64,000 bases of DNA from RGIG4097 sp964550635. Its GTDB lineage: Bacteria > Bacillota > Clostridia > Christensenellales > CAG-917. The position numbers and the translations under genes were made by a program. This document shows positions 41,395 through 49,116 of this stretch, piece by piece. Position 1 is the stretch's first letter. The number at the start of each line of letters is the position of its first letter. The notes under the pieces were generated by a model. It ran no database searches. It worked only from the letters and a program-made list of their open reading frames with translations, and had not been told where the DNA came from. The stretch covers positions 1 to 64,000 of the forward strand of contig CAZJZV010000005.1 of assembly GCA_964550635.1 (NCBI GenBank), written 5' to 3'.

Positions 41395-42711
41395 CTAATC
41401 CTCGTTATTTTTGCGGATGAGTATCCTGATGGGCGTACCGCGGAAGTCGAAACTCTTGCGGAGTGCGTTTTCAAGGTAGCGTTTATAGCTGAAGTGCATG
41501 AGTTCGGGATCGTTGACCTTGACCACGAATGTGGGCGGACAGACCGCGACTTGAGTGGTAAAATAGATTTTCAACTTTCTGCCCTGTTTTGACGGCGGTT
41601 CGCTTATGCGGATAGCATCCGACAAAACTTCGTTCAAAAGTCCCGTTTGAATACGACGTCTCGATGCGGCGACGACTTCCTTGCAAGCAGGGAGTATCGC
41701 ATCCGTGCGTTTGCCGTTCTTTGCCGAGATATACACCGACTTGAAATAGTCCATAAACTTCAAATCGTCACGGAGTTTTTTCTCGAATTTTTCTTTTGTG
41801 TAGGTGTCCTTGTCCACCAAATCCCACTTGTTCATAGCAATGACCGACGGTTTGCCTTCTTCGTTGACGAAACCTGCGATTTTGACGTCTTGTTCGGTCA
41901 ATCCTTCGCTTGCGTCGCACATGATGACAACCACGTCCGCGCGCCTGACTGCGAGTATCGTGCGAACGACGGAATAACGTTCAACGTCTTCGCCGACCGC
42001 CTTTTTCTTGCGCATACCGGCAGTGTCTATGATGAGATATTTATCGTTGCCAACGTCGAGCGCGGTGTCGATTGCGTCCCTTGTCGTACCCGCGATATTG
42101 CTGACTATGCAACGGTCGTAACCGAGAAGTTTGTTCGTGAGAGAACTTTTGCCCGCGTTAGGTTTTCCGACGATTGCGATTTTCAATCTTTCGGGGTCTT
42201 CTTCGTGGGGGACCGCTTCGATTTGTTCGATGATAGCGTCGAGAAGGTCGCCGAGTCCTTTACCCTGCTCCGCGGACACTCCGTAAGGCTCGCCGAAGCC
42301 CAGTGCATAGAAATCGTACAAGTCGTGAAGTTCGTTGTTGTCGAGTTTGTTTACGGCAAGCACGACAGGCTTGTCCGCCTTTCTCAAAAACGCGGTAATA
42401 GTCTGGTCGTCAAGGGTAAGACCGGTTTTGCCGTCTACTACGTAGACGACCGCATCCGCCGCCTCGACCGCGATTTCCACTTGGGAGCGGATATGCGACC
42501 ACATTTCGTCTTCGCTTTTGAGTTCGAGACCGCCTGTGTCGATGAGCGTGAAAGCCTTTCCGCACCATTCGACGTCCGCGTAAATTCTATCTCTCGTCAC
42601 GCCGGGGGTGTTTTCTACGATTGAAATTCTCTCGCCTACCAAGCGATTGAAAAGAGTGGATTTTCCTACGTTAGGTCTGCCGACTACGGCAACCAATGGT
42701 TTATTGTTCAT
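41395..42711 (-). CDS. der: Ribosome-assembly GTPase Der (EngA)
   Basis: 438 residues with two successive GTPase domains and a KH-like C terminus. The first G1 loop is GRPNVGKST (about 9-17) with DTGGLE and NKLD; the second is GKPNAGKSS near 183 with DTAGMR and NKWD. Der is essential for 50S subunit assembly. It starts 9 bp after the DUF512 gene stop, with GAGGAATAT before the ATG. The DUF512-der pairing is a familiar gene order in Clostridia. Confidence 0.96.
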   Translation of the reverse strand: MNNKPLVAVVGRPNVGKSTLFNRLVGERISIVENTPGVTRDRIYADVEWCGKAFTLIDTGGLELKSEDEMWSHIRSQVEIAVEAADAVVYVVDGKTGLTLDDQTITAFLRKADKPVVLAVNKLDNNELHDLYDFYALGFGEPYGVSAEQGKGLGDLLDAIIEQIEAVPHEEDPERLKIAIVGKPNAGKSSLTNKLLGYDRCIVSNIAGTTRDAIDTALDVGNDKYLIIDTAGMRKKKAVGEDVERYSVVRTILAVRRADVVVIMCDASEGLTEQDVKIAGFVNEEGKPSVIAMNKWDLVDKDTYTKEKFEKKLRDDLKFMDYFKSVYISAKNGKRTDAILPACKEVVAASRRRIQTGLLNEVLSDAIRISEPPSKQGRKLKIYFTTQVAVCPPTFVVKVNDPELMHFSYKRYLENALRKSFDFRGTPIRILIRKNNED

Positions 42712-42720
42712 ATATTCCTC

Positions 42721-43998
42721 TTATGCTTTATTCTTGAAAAATTCCGCAAGCACTTCGGCAAGATTTGCGCCGTTGTGAGCGACGGTCAACACGGGTTTTC
42801 CGAGAGCGGTTTGGACTTCGTCGAGAGTGGTGTCGTCAAGGAAAGTCGTGGTGAATTCGCGGAGCATATTGTCTGGGATGACGTAGCAATCCGTATCCAG
42901 TCCTTTTGCCTGTGCGATTATGTCCGAGCCTACGACCAGTCCCGCCACCGTTACGCTATTGCCGAAAAAGTCGTTGCGTATGGGTTTGACCGCGATTTCT
43001 ATTCCGAGTTTTTCTTCCACGCTCTTTTTGAGCGTTTCGAGTATGGGAGCGAATGATACGCCCGTCACGAAAGTCGCCTTTCCTTTCAAGTTTTCCTTGT
43101 TCAGATTTTCGAGAGAAAAGTCGAGATTATCTTCGAAATCCGCGATGAGTCCCACGCCGTTTTCTATCTGTCCGAAGTCGCCGTAGTAGGCAAACGACGG
43201 GATTTCTCTCTCTGCGATGACGTAGTATTCGTCCGAACACCAACAAAAATATCCGCCGTATTCTTCGTTGATTTTTTCGACTTCGTCAATCGTTCTTTCC
43301 GCTTCCGCCTTGTTGACGGTACGAATGTCCGCAAGTCCGTTTCTATGCCCGGTGAGTCCGACGGGCACGACCGCTACACTCTCCACTCCCTCGACGGAAT
43401 GCAAGCCCCTTATGCTCTTGACGAGTTCGTCGCCGTCGTTCATTTCGGGGACTACGACGAGTTGCGTATGCATCTTTATTCCCGCGTCGCCAAATCTACG
43501 CATCATCGAAATCAGATCGCGAGTGTGAGGATTTCTCACCATTTTCACCCTCAAATCGTCGTCGAATGCGTGGACGGATATGTAAAGCGGACTGAGATGC
43601 AGTCTGATGATACGCTGAATTTCTTCTTCGCTCACGTTGGTCATGGTGACGTAACTTCCGCATATGAAACTCATACGATAGTCGTCGTCCTTGACGTAGA
43701 GAGTTTTGCGAAGTCCCTTGGGCAGTTGGTCGACAAAACAGAAAACACACTTGTTTCTACAACGGATGACGTCGAGTTCCTTATCGAATTCGAGTCCCAA
43801 CGATTGTCCGTCCTTTTTTGCGATTTTAACGGTATGTTTTTTGCCGTCCCGCTCGACCACCACGTCGAATTTGCGCTCGTTGTCGAAGTAGAGATAGTCG
43901 AGAATATCGATGAACGGATAACCGCCCATTTCAACAATCTCGTCCCCTTCTCTGAGTCCGCACTTATGCGCTATATTCGATAATTTCGTAATTTTCAT
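42721..43998 (-). CDS. DUF512 radical-SAM protein with PDZ-like N terminus
   Basis: 425 residues. Residues 1-65 form a PDZ-like domain (AHKCGLREGDEIVEMGGY). A radical-SAM cluster CRNKCVFC gives Cys-80, Cys-84 and Cys-87 in CxxxCxxC spacing, followed by FVDQLPKGLRKTLYVKDDDYR. The C-terminal DUF512 region carries TFVTGVSFAPILE. The family is conserved beside der in Clostridia, and its substrate is unknown. GGAAAG precedes the ATG; the stop of the upstream gene is only 1 bp away, so the two are tightly coupled. Confidence 0.92.
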   Translation of the reverse strand: MKITKLSNIAHKCGLREGDEIVEMGGYPFIDILDYLYFDNERKFDVVVERDGKKHTVKIAKKDGQSLGLEFDKELDVIRCRNKCVFCFVDQLPKGLRKTLYVKDDDYRMSFICGSYVTMTNVSEEEIQRIIRLHLSPLYISVHAFDDDLRVKMVRNPHTRDLISMMRRFGDAGIKMHTQLVVVPEMNDGDELVKSIRGLHSVEGVESVAVVPVGLTGHRNGLADIRTVNKAEAERTIDEVEKINEEYGGYFCWCSDEYYVIAEREIPSFAYYGDFGQIENGVGLIADFEDNLDFSLENLNKENLKGKATFVTGVSFAPILETLKKSVEEKLGIEIAVKPIRNDFFGNSVTVAGLVVGSDIIAQAKGLDTDCYVIPDNMLREFTTTFLDDTTLDEVQTALGKPVLTVAHNGANLAEVLAEFFKNKA

Positions 43999-43999
43999 T

Positions 44000-45094
44000 T
44001 CACTTTCCTATGTAGCTGACAAGGTAGCCCGCGATATTGGATACGCTAGCGGTTTCCACCCACTTCTCACCCGCGGACACGTAGCTTGCCGCCACGCCCG
44101 TTTCGATGAGTCTGTATATCAAGCCTACCACTTCGATATTTTCTTTTGCATTCATGACGAGTCCCTTTTCAACGAGATACGCTATCTCGCGCAGAGAGTG
44201 CGCGCCCTTTGCAAACGTAATGACGGGTTTGCCCAGTTTGAAACATTTGTATATTGTGGACACGTCGTAGCGAGTGATGACCGCATCGGATGCCGTCAAA
44301 TATTCGTCGAATTGCTCTTTTTTCTGCAAAATCACGACGTTATTCGCTTTCTCGCTATCCGCTTTCATACGCAGTGCGGACACCGTCTTTGCATCCGTGC
44401 AGTAGACGACGAGATTGATGACTTTGCCTTGGTCGAGAAGAAGGGAAAATAACTCTTCCACTCCGTCCTTTTTCTCTGCATTCAGGAAAACGGTCATCGT
44501 TCTCGGCAACCCCAATTCCTGTTTCATCGCGACGATTTCAAGGGGAGTTTTTCTCGGCACGTCGTATGGGAATCCCATTGTCATAACACGTTTCGACGGC
44601 ACACCCTGCGCCACGAGAGCGGTTTTGACGTCCTGATTTTCCACGATATAGATGCTGTCAAGGTCGTATGACTGCTTGTCAAGCACGAAATAAGGCATCA
44701 TATAGACGATTTCCGCATCGAATTCCGTCTTGCGTTTTGCGTCTATCGCACTGAAATAGGCGTAAGGCGTAGTGGTCAAAACGAGTTCGGGACGGTATCT
44801 TTTGACTGCGTTTGCAATCCTATACGCCCTGCCCTTTTTGACCTGCTTATTCTTTCTGCCAAGGTCTTTCAAGAATGCGAATTTTTCGTTTCTGCCGAGA
44901 AATTCCTGATAGTCGTCCCCGAGAGTCATGAGCCTGTCGAGTTTTGACGACTTTGCGGCGGAGCCGTATTTGTCGTCGCTTATGACCACGACGTTATGCG
45001 TGCCGTATTCTTTGATTGCGCGCGAAAGCTCGACGGATGCGCCGCCCTCTTCGTCCCTGCTCGTCAATATCAAAATAATCGGCTTTCTATGCAT
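44000..45094 (-). CDS. GT-B-like protein, MurG/MGDG-synthase-like, uncertain
   Basis: 364 residues. The N-terminal half has a Rossmann pattern with VELSRAIKEYGTHNVVVISD and RPELVLTTTPYAYFSAIDAKRK. The C-terminal half has QGVPSKRVMTMGFPYDVPRK, VFLNAEKKDGVEELFSLLLD and VITRYDVSTIYKCFKLGKPVITFAKG. The order resembles processive glycolipid glycosyltransferases (MGDG synthase/UgtP) and MurG, but the usual glycine-rich start (GGS/GGH) is absent, so activity is uncertain. The ATG at 45094 is 1 base after the rnj stop and uses GAGGAC inside the end of rnj. It sits between rnj and DUF512-der in one operon. A CDP-glycerol-type or sugar-lipid transferase is also possible. Confidence 0.62.
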   Translation of the reverse strand: MHRKPIILILTSRDEEGGASVELSRAIKEYGTHNVVVISDDKYGSAAKSSKLDRLMTLGDDYQEFLGRNEKFAFLKDLGRKNKQVKKGRAYRIANAVKRYRPELVLTTTPYAYFSAIDAKRKTEFDAEIVYMMPYFVLDKQSYDLDSIYIVENQDVKTALVAQGVPSKRVMTMGFPYDVPRKTPLEIVAMKQELGLPRTMTVFLNAEKKDGVEELFSLLLDQGKVINLVVYCTDAKTVSALRMKADSEKANNVVILQKKEQFDEYLTASDAVITRYDVSTIYKCFKLGKPVITFAKGAHSLREIAYLVEKGLVMNAKENIEVVGLIYRLIETGVAASYVSAGEKWVETASVSNIAGYLVSYIGK

Positions 45095-45095
45095 A

Positions 45096-46730
45096 TCAGT
45101 CCTCAACCAAAATTGGCATTATTATCGGGAATTGTCTGTCGCGATAGAAAAGTTTTCTTATCGCTTTTTTGACTGCAACCGTCGCTTCGACGACGTTATC
45201 GCCGTCAAATTCGGTGTTTGCCACCGCGTTTTTGGTCGCGTAAATTATATCCGTATATCTCTCGTCTGTCAGGCTCAAACCCCTTGCGATGACGTCCACG
45301 TCCCCGGAGATTTTGCCCTTTCTCACGTTGATTGCGCCGAGCACGACGATCACGCCGTATTCGGAAAGAGATCTGCGATCTCTCACGACCGCATTGCCGT
45401 CTTCGAGAATATCGCCGTCAACGTACACGTTGCCCGCAGGCACGTTTGAATGTTGTTTCAGGCTGTTTGCGTTCACTCCCCACACTTCGCCGACGTTTGG
45501 AATGACCGCGTTTTTGGGTTGCACGCATATGCTCTTCGCGATTTGCGCGTGCTTGAATTGATGACGATATTCGCCGTGCACCGGCATGAAAAACTTCGGG
45601 CGCACGAGATTGAGCATGGTTTTGAGTTCTTCTTCGTATGCGTGTCCGGATACGTGTACGTCGTTCATACTGTCGTACACCACGTTCGCGCCTTGACGGA
45701 ACAAGTTGTTGATGACTTCGTACACCGACTTTTCGTTGCCGGGAATGGGAGTCGACGACAACACGACGACGTCTTTTTCACCAAGGGACAATCCCTTGCC
45801 GAAGTCGTCTTTCGACAGTTTTGATAGCGCACTGTCGGGTTCGCCTTGCGTACCCGTCGCAATCACGACCACTCTTTCGGGGGGAAGGTTGGAGATATTC
45901 TCCACGATGACGCCCTTTGGCACTTTGAGTTCGCCGACTTTGGACGCGACGTCCACGATACCTTTCATACTTCTGCCCGCGAGCAAGACTTTGCGATTGT
46001 ATTTTTCCGCGAGCCAGAGTATCTGTTGCACCCTATAGTTGCTCGAAGCAAAACATGCCACGACAATCCTTTTCGTAGGATTTGAAATGAATATATTTTC
46101 AAGTCCCTGTCCCACCACTCTTTCGGAAGTCGAGAAACCCGCGCGTTCTACGTTCGTGCTTTCGCCGAGCATAAGCATAACGCCCTTTGCGCCTATTTCC
46201 GCGATACGTTGAAGGTCGGTTTTCTTGTTGTCGATAGGACTGTTGTCGATTTTGAAATCGCCCGTCACGAATATCACGCCTAGAGGCGTGGTTATGGACA
46301 ACGCGCACGCGCCCGCCATCGAGTGAGCCACTTTGATAAACTCGACTTTGAAACAACCGAGTTTGACGGTATCCCCTTCTTTGACTTCTTTGAGGTTTGC
46401 GGATACGCATCTATCCGAGAGTTTGCGACCGAGCATACCGAGAGTGAGTGCGGTGCCGTAGATTGGCACTTTCAACTCGTCCGCATAGTACGGTATTGCG
46501 CCGATATGGTCCTCGTGTCCGTGGGTGAGGACGATTCCTTTGAGTTTGTGTATATTCTCACGGATATAGGTTATATCCGGAATGATTGCGTCGATACCCG
46601 GACTGTCGTCCCGCGGAAATTCCACACCGCAATCAACGATGATAATGTCGTCGTCAAATTCAATGGCGGTCATATTCTTACCAATTTCACCGACACCGCC
46701 GAGGAAGACGACTCTAACGCTTTTTGCCAT
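45096..46730 (-). CDS. rnj: Ribonuclease J
   Basis: 544-residue metallo-beta-lactamase-fold RNase with 5'-exo and endonuclease activity, central to mRNA turnover and rRNA maturation in Bacillota. The metal motif THGHEDHIG is at about 72-80, beta-CASP residues follow through MLMLGESTNVERAGFS and GTQGEPDSALS, and a late HVSGHAYEEELKTML and MPVHGEYRH complete the site. The C-terminal domain is present at normal length. AAAGGAG precedes the ATG. It is first in a rnj-GT-DUF512-der operon with one promoter. Confidence 0.95.
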   Translation of the reverse strand: MAKSVRVVFLGGVGEIGKNMTAIEFDDDIIIVDCGVEFPRDDSPGIDAIIPDITYIRENIHKLKGIVLTHGHEDHIGAIPYYADELKVPIYGTALTLGMLGRKLSDRCVSANLKEVKEGDTVKLGCFKVEFIKVAHSMAGACALSITTPLGVIFVTGDFKIDNSPIDNKKTDLQRIAEIGAKGVMLMLGESTNVERAGFSTSERVVGQGLENIFISNPTKRIVVACFASSNYRVQQILWLAEKYNRKVLLAGRSMKGIVDVASKVGELKVPKGVIVENISNLPPERVVVIATGTQGEPDSALSKLSKDDFGKGLSLGEKDVVVLSSTPIPGNEKSVYEVINNLFRQGANVVYDSMNDVHVSGHAYEEELKTMLNLVRPKFFMPVHGEYRHQFKHAQIAKSICVQPKNAVIPNVGEVWGVNANSLKQHSNVPAGNVYVDGDILEDGNAVVRDRRSLSEYGVIVVLGAINVRKGKISGDVDVIARGLSLTDERYTDIIYATKNAVANTEFDGDNVVEATVAVKKAIRKLFYRDRQFPIIMPILVED

Positions 46731-46786
46731 ATATTACTCCTTTATAAGAAAAGCGCATACGCGCTTATATAATTCAAGATTAAATG

Positions 46787-46815
46787 ATTATAACACAATA
46801 TAGTCAAACTTGCAA
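46787..46815 (-). promoter_or_regulatory. Promoter and hairpin leader of rnj
   Basis: TTGCAA (46810-46815) and TATAAT (46787-46792) are 17 bp apart on the minus strand. The leader then contains AAGCGC-GTAT-GCGCTT (46751-46766) just before the ribosome binding site, a hairpin that could control RNase J translation or stability. Confidence 0.65.
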
Positions 46816-46970
46816 CTACGAATAGAATTACTCTCCGTCTTTTTTGTCGAAAGGTGAGATTTTTTGCCTATCCCCCGCCCGCCCTTTCAAAACTCAAACC
46901 GAAATCAAAACAACGCAAAAATCGCCGCCACAAGAGCGACGACCGCATAAATCGGCATTCTAACCGCGTA

Positions 46971-47675
46971 TTATCTGTTGATAACCGTTGCGATACGTTT
47001 CAAAGTGGAAGTCATCGACGGGGTGAAATTGGTGTTTTCGACGATGATTTCGGACGGCTTTTCACTGATTATCGCACTTATCATATTCAATTCGTTTTCC
47101 TGATAAAGCGGTAGAATTTCAACGGGTGCCCTTCTCGACAGGTTGTAGAGCTTCCCGCCGATGACTGCTAGCCTGCTTTTCACCCCTTCGGTTGCGGTGA
47201 TGAAAGACGCGACGTCGAAGACGTCCTTATCGTTTCCGTCAAGCAGTTTTTCGGCAAGAAGCGCAAGCTCTTCCCAATTCTCCACCACTCCGCTCATTCT
47301 GAAATTGTAGAGTCCGTCCACGTTGAAATCCGCGGTTTCAGACAGTGCTTTTCTGAATAAATTGCTCTCGTAAACCCTGTCGAAATGCACGAGAGAACTG
47401 ATGAGCGCACAGTTTGAATGAGTCATCTCACGCGAGTGCAATTTGTCAAGGAAAAAGCGAAGTTTGATATAGGTCAAAACCACCGTTTCGACTATATCAG
47501 TTACCTTTTCTTCCACCTCGTTTGAAACTTCGCAAATGGATGCGACGTAAACCCACAATCTATCATTACTTTCTTCAACCGCGTAAGACATATTTTTAAT
47601 ATCGCGGACGTTTGAAACGATGAAATCGCTTTCCTTGTCAAAACTTTTGTCGATGCTGATAACGTTGGACCACAT
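46971..47675 (-). CDS. YtxC-like putative sporulation protein
   Basis: 234 residues, cytoplasmic, mostly helical with no membrane segment. The block FNVDGLYNFRMSGVVENWEE, followed by ASFITATEGVKSRLAVIGG, resembles the DGFxxFRL and FI-x-LLxYFV region of YtxC, and the C terminus (NMISAIISEKPSEIIVEN) matches its closing helix-strand pattern. YtxC is conserved in spore formers, with its role unclear. Upstream an ATA-15-CATAAAAT arrangement fits a mother-cell sigma-E/K promoter, which supports the call. Only six bases separate the -10 box from the ATG, so the message may be leaderless. Confidence 0.6.
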   Translation of the reverse strand: MWSNVISIDKSFDKESDFIVSNVRDIKNMSYAVEESNDRLWVYVASICEVSNEVEEKVTDIVETVVLTYIKLRFFLDKLHSREMTHSNCALISSLVHFDRVYESNLFRKALSETADFNVDGLYNFRMSGVVENWEELALLAEKLLDGNDKDVFDVASFITATEGVKSRLAVIGGKLYNLSRRAPVEILPLYQENELNMISAIISEKPSEIIVENTNFTPSMTSTLKRIATVINR

Positions 47676-47681
47676 ACCCCT

Positions 47682-47707
47682 ATTTTATGCAAAGCGCGAA
47701 GATTTAT
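47682..47707 (-). promoter_or_regulatory. Sigma-E/K-like promoter of the YtxC-like gene
   Basis: ATA (47705-47707), 15 bases, CATAAAAT (47682-47689) on the minus strand. The spacer is one short of the sigma-E optimum. Confidence 0.5.
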
Positions 47708-47776
47708 AATCAACAAAATTTATGGAAGATTTTTCCGCATTCTAACGGCATATATCGACGATTTTCGACAATAATA

Positions 47777-47811
47777 AAATCCGCGAAATCAATCACTGAT
47801 TCCGCGGATTT
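47777..47811 (-). terminator. Terminator of the sigma/anti-sigma operon
   Basis: Stem AAATCCGCG/CGCGGATTT with a long loop, then TTATTATT on the minus strand, 14 bp past the anti-sigma-like gene. Confidence 0.6.
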
Positions 47812-47824
47812 CGTCATAGGTTTT

Positions 47825-48379
47825 TCAGTCTTTCACGTTGATTTTTAACACTTCTCCGTCGCGGGTGTCAATCTCGACTCTGTATCTTCCGCTCTCCGTT
47901 TCAAAGGTGTATTTATATGTATAATAACTCTCTTCGATAGGCACTTCGTAGTTGAAATCCTTGTCAACGTCAACGCATTCGATTTCGTCCGTCCCAACAA
48001 CGTATCCTTTGCCCGCAAGGAAGTCAGTGAGTGCGTTTTTCGCAATCTCTTGTCCTTCATTTTCAGTGTAGACGATTTGGTCGTTTGCGTATGTTGCCGC
48101 CGAGCCGAAAACTCCGCCGAGCACCGCCGCTATGATGAGTAGCGCAACGATGATTGACGCAACAACCGCAATCAAAACCTTGATTCTAAACACCTTTTTT
48201 GCCTTTTTGACTTCTTCCTTGTCAAGTTCGCTGACGGGTGCGGGAGTGACCGTCAAACCCTCGTCGTCAAACAGGGACGAAAGTGCTTTCGCCTTTGCGA
48301 TTTCGTCGCGCACGAGTTCGATTTCTTCGGGTGTTGCGGTGCCTTCTCTATAGTGATTGAAAGCCTCGTCGAAATTCAT
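47825..48379 (-). CDS. Membrane anti-sigma-like protein with PepSY-like C terminus
   Basis: 184 residues. A cytoplasmic N-terminal part (FDEAFNHYREGTATPEEIELV) resembles the start of anti-sigma factors but has no HxxxCxxC zinc motif. One membrane helix follows (about 68-91, IKVLIAVVASIIVALLIIAAV), and an external domain ends YTYKYTFETESGRYRVEIDT, like a PepSY strand pair. Its ATG overlaps the sigma-factor stop by four bases, the usual coupling of an ECF sigma with its inhibitor. That it binds the sigma factor is inferred from position. It may sense an envelope signal. Confidence 0.75.
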   Translation of the reverse strand: MNFDEAFNHYREGTATPEEIELVRDEIAKAKALSSLFDDEGLTVTPAPVSELDKEEVKKAKKVFRIKVLIAVVASIIVALLIIAAVLGGVFGSAATYANDQIVYTENEGQEIAKNALTDFLAGKGYVVGTDEIECVDVDKDFNYEVPIEESYYTYKYTFETESGRYRVEIDTRDGEVLKINVKD

Positions 48380-48867
48380 ATGCTTTCCTCCAAAATTTCC
48401 TTCAATTTTGCTCTTGCTCTGAACAGAGTAACTTTCACGTTTTCGGCACTCTGTTCCGTTATTTTCGCTATTTCGCTGACGGATAAGCCCTCGAAATAAT
48501 AGAGTATCACACTTTCTTTATAAGACGGTTTGATGAGAGATAGCGCGCGGTATAACGCCCTATATTCTTCCTTTTTGATGAGAGAGGACGCGGGGTCTTC
48601 CCCACCGCTCATAACCGCAAGCACTTCTTCTCCCGCTACGGTGTATTTTTTGTCCTTGCGTATTCTGTCGATAAGGCAGTTTCTGCACACCTTAAGGAGC
48701 CAATATTTGAAGCCGTCTTTTTCTTCGTCGATAGTCACGAAAGCCTTGTAGAATGCGTCCGCCACCAAATCTTCCGCAAGCGATTCATCGCGACACATAG
48801 ACAAAACGTAGAGTTTTGCCTCGTTGTAGTATTTGCGGAAAAGATTTTCAAACGCTTCCTTTTTCAT
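48376..48867 (-). CDS. ECF-type RNA polymerase sigma factor
   Basis: 163 residues. Region 2 is FENLFRKYYNEAKLYVLSMC through AEDLVADAFYKAF and the -10-binding YWLLKVCRNCLIDRIRK. Region 4 is LSLIKPSYKESVILYYFEGL with the helix-turn-helix SVSEIAKITEQSAENVKVTL. The group is the typical Bacillota ECF. The start is taken at ATG 48867, which opens region 2; a longer frame upstream crosses the promoter. It is coupled to the downstream membrane anti-sigma-like gene. Confidence 0.88.
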   Translation of the reverse strand: MKKEAFENLFRKYYNEAKLYVLSMCRDESLAEDLVADAFYKAFVTIDEEKDGFKYWLLKVCRNCLIDRIRKDKKYTVAGEEVLAVMSGGEDPASSLIKKEEYRALYRALSLIKPSYKESVILYYFEGLSVSEIAKITEQSAENVKVTLFRARAKLKEILEESI

Positions 48868-48910
48868 CTCGTCACTAAATATACGGATTTCTCCTCGATT
48901 GGTTACTAAA

Positions 48911-48938
48911 ATTATACCACGTTTTGAAAATACGGCAA
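48911..48938 (-). promoter_or_regulatory. Promoter of the ECF sigma operon
   Basis: TTGCCG (48933-48938) and TATAAT (48911-48916) are 16 bp apart on the minus strand, a housekeeping-type site rather than an obvious ECF autoregulatory one. Confidence 0.6.
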
Positions 48939-49009
48939 CAAAATTTACGGATAGTGTTCGTTTTCCGTCGAAATCGCCGTTTTGACGCACTAAACATTCT
49001 CGAAAACAC

Positions 49010-49038
49010 TTGAAATGAGTCTAATCATATGCTATATT
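49010..49038 (+). promoter_or_regulatory. Promoter of the GH3/YitT unit
   Basis: TTGAAA (49010-49015) and TATATT (49033-49038) are 17 bp apart. The leader carries a small hairpin ACGGGC/GCCCGT ahead of GGAG. Confidence 0.65.
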
Positions 49039-49116
49039 TATTAAAGGTATATACGGCGCAACACGCGCACGTATGCCTAAATACACGGGCTTTGCCCGTA
49101 CCTATGGAGAAATCGT

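Noticed and set aside
46731..46970. Possible gene in the gap between rnj and the YtxC-like gene
   Set aside because: Frames here have no ribosome binding site or conserved pattern; the stretch holds the rnj promoter and otherwise nothing I can name.
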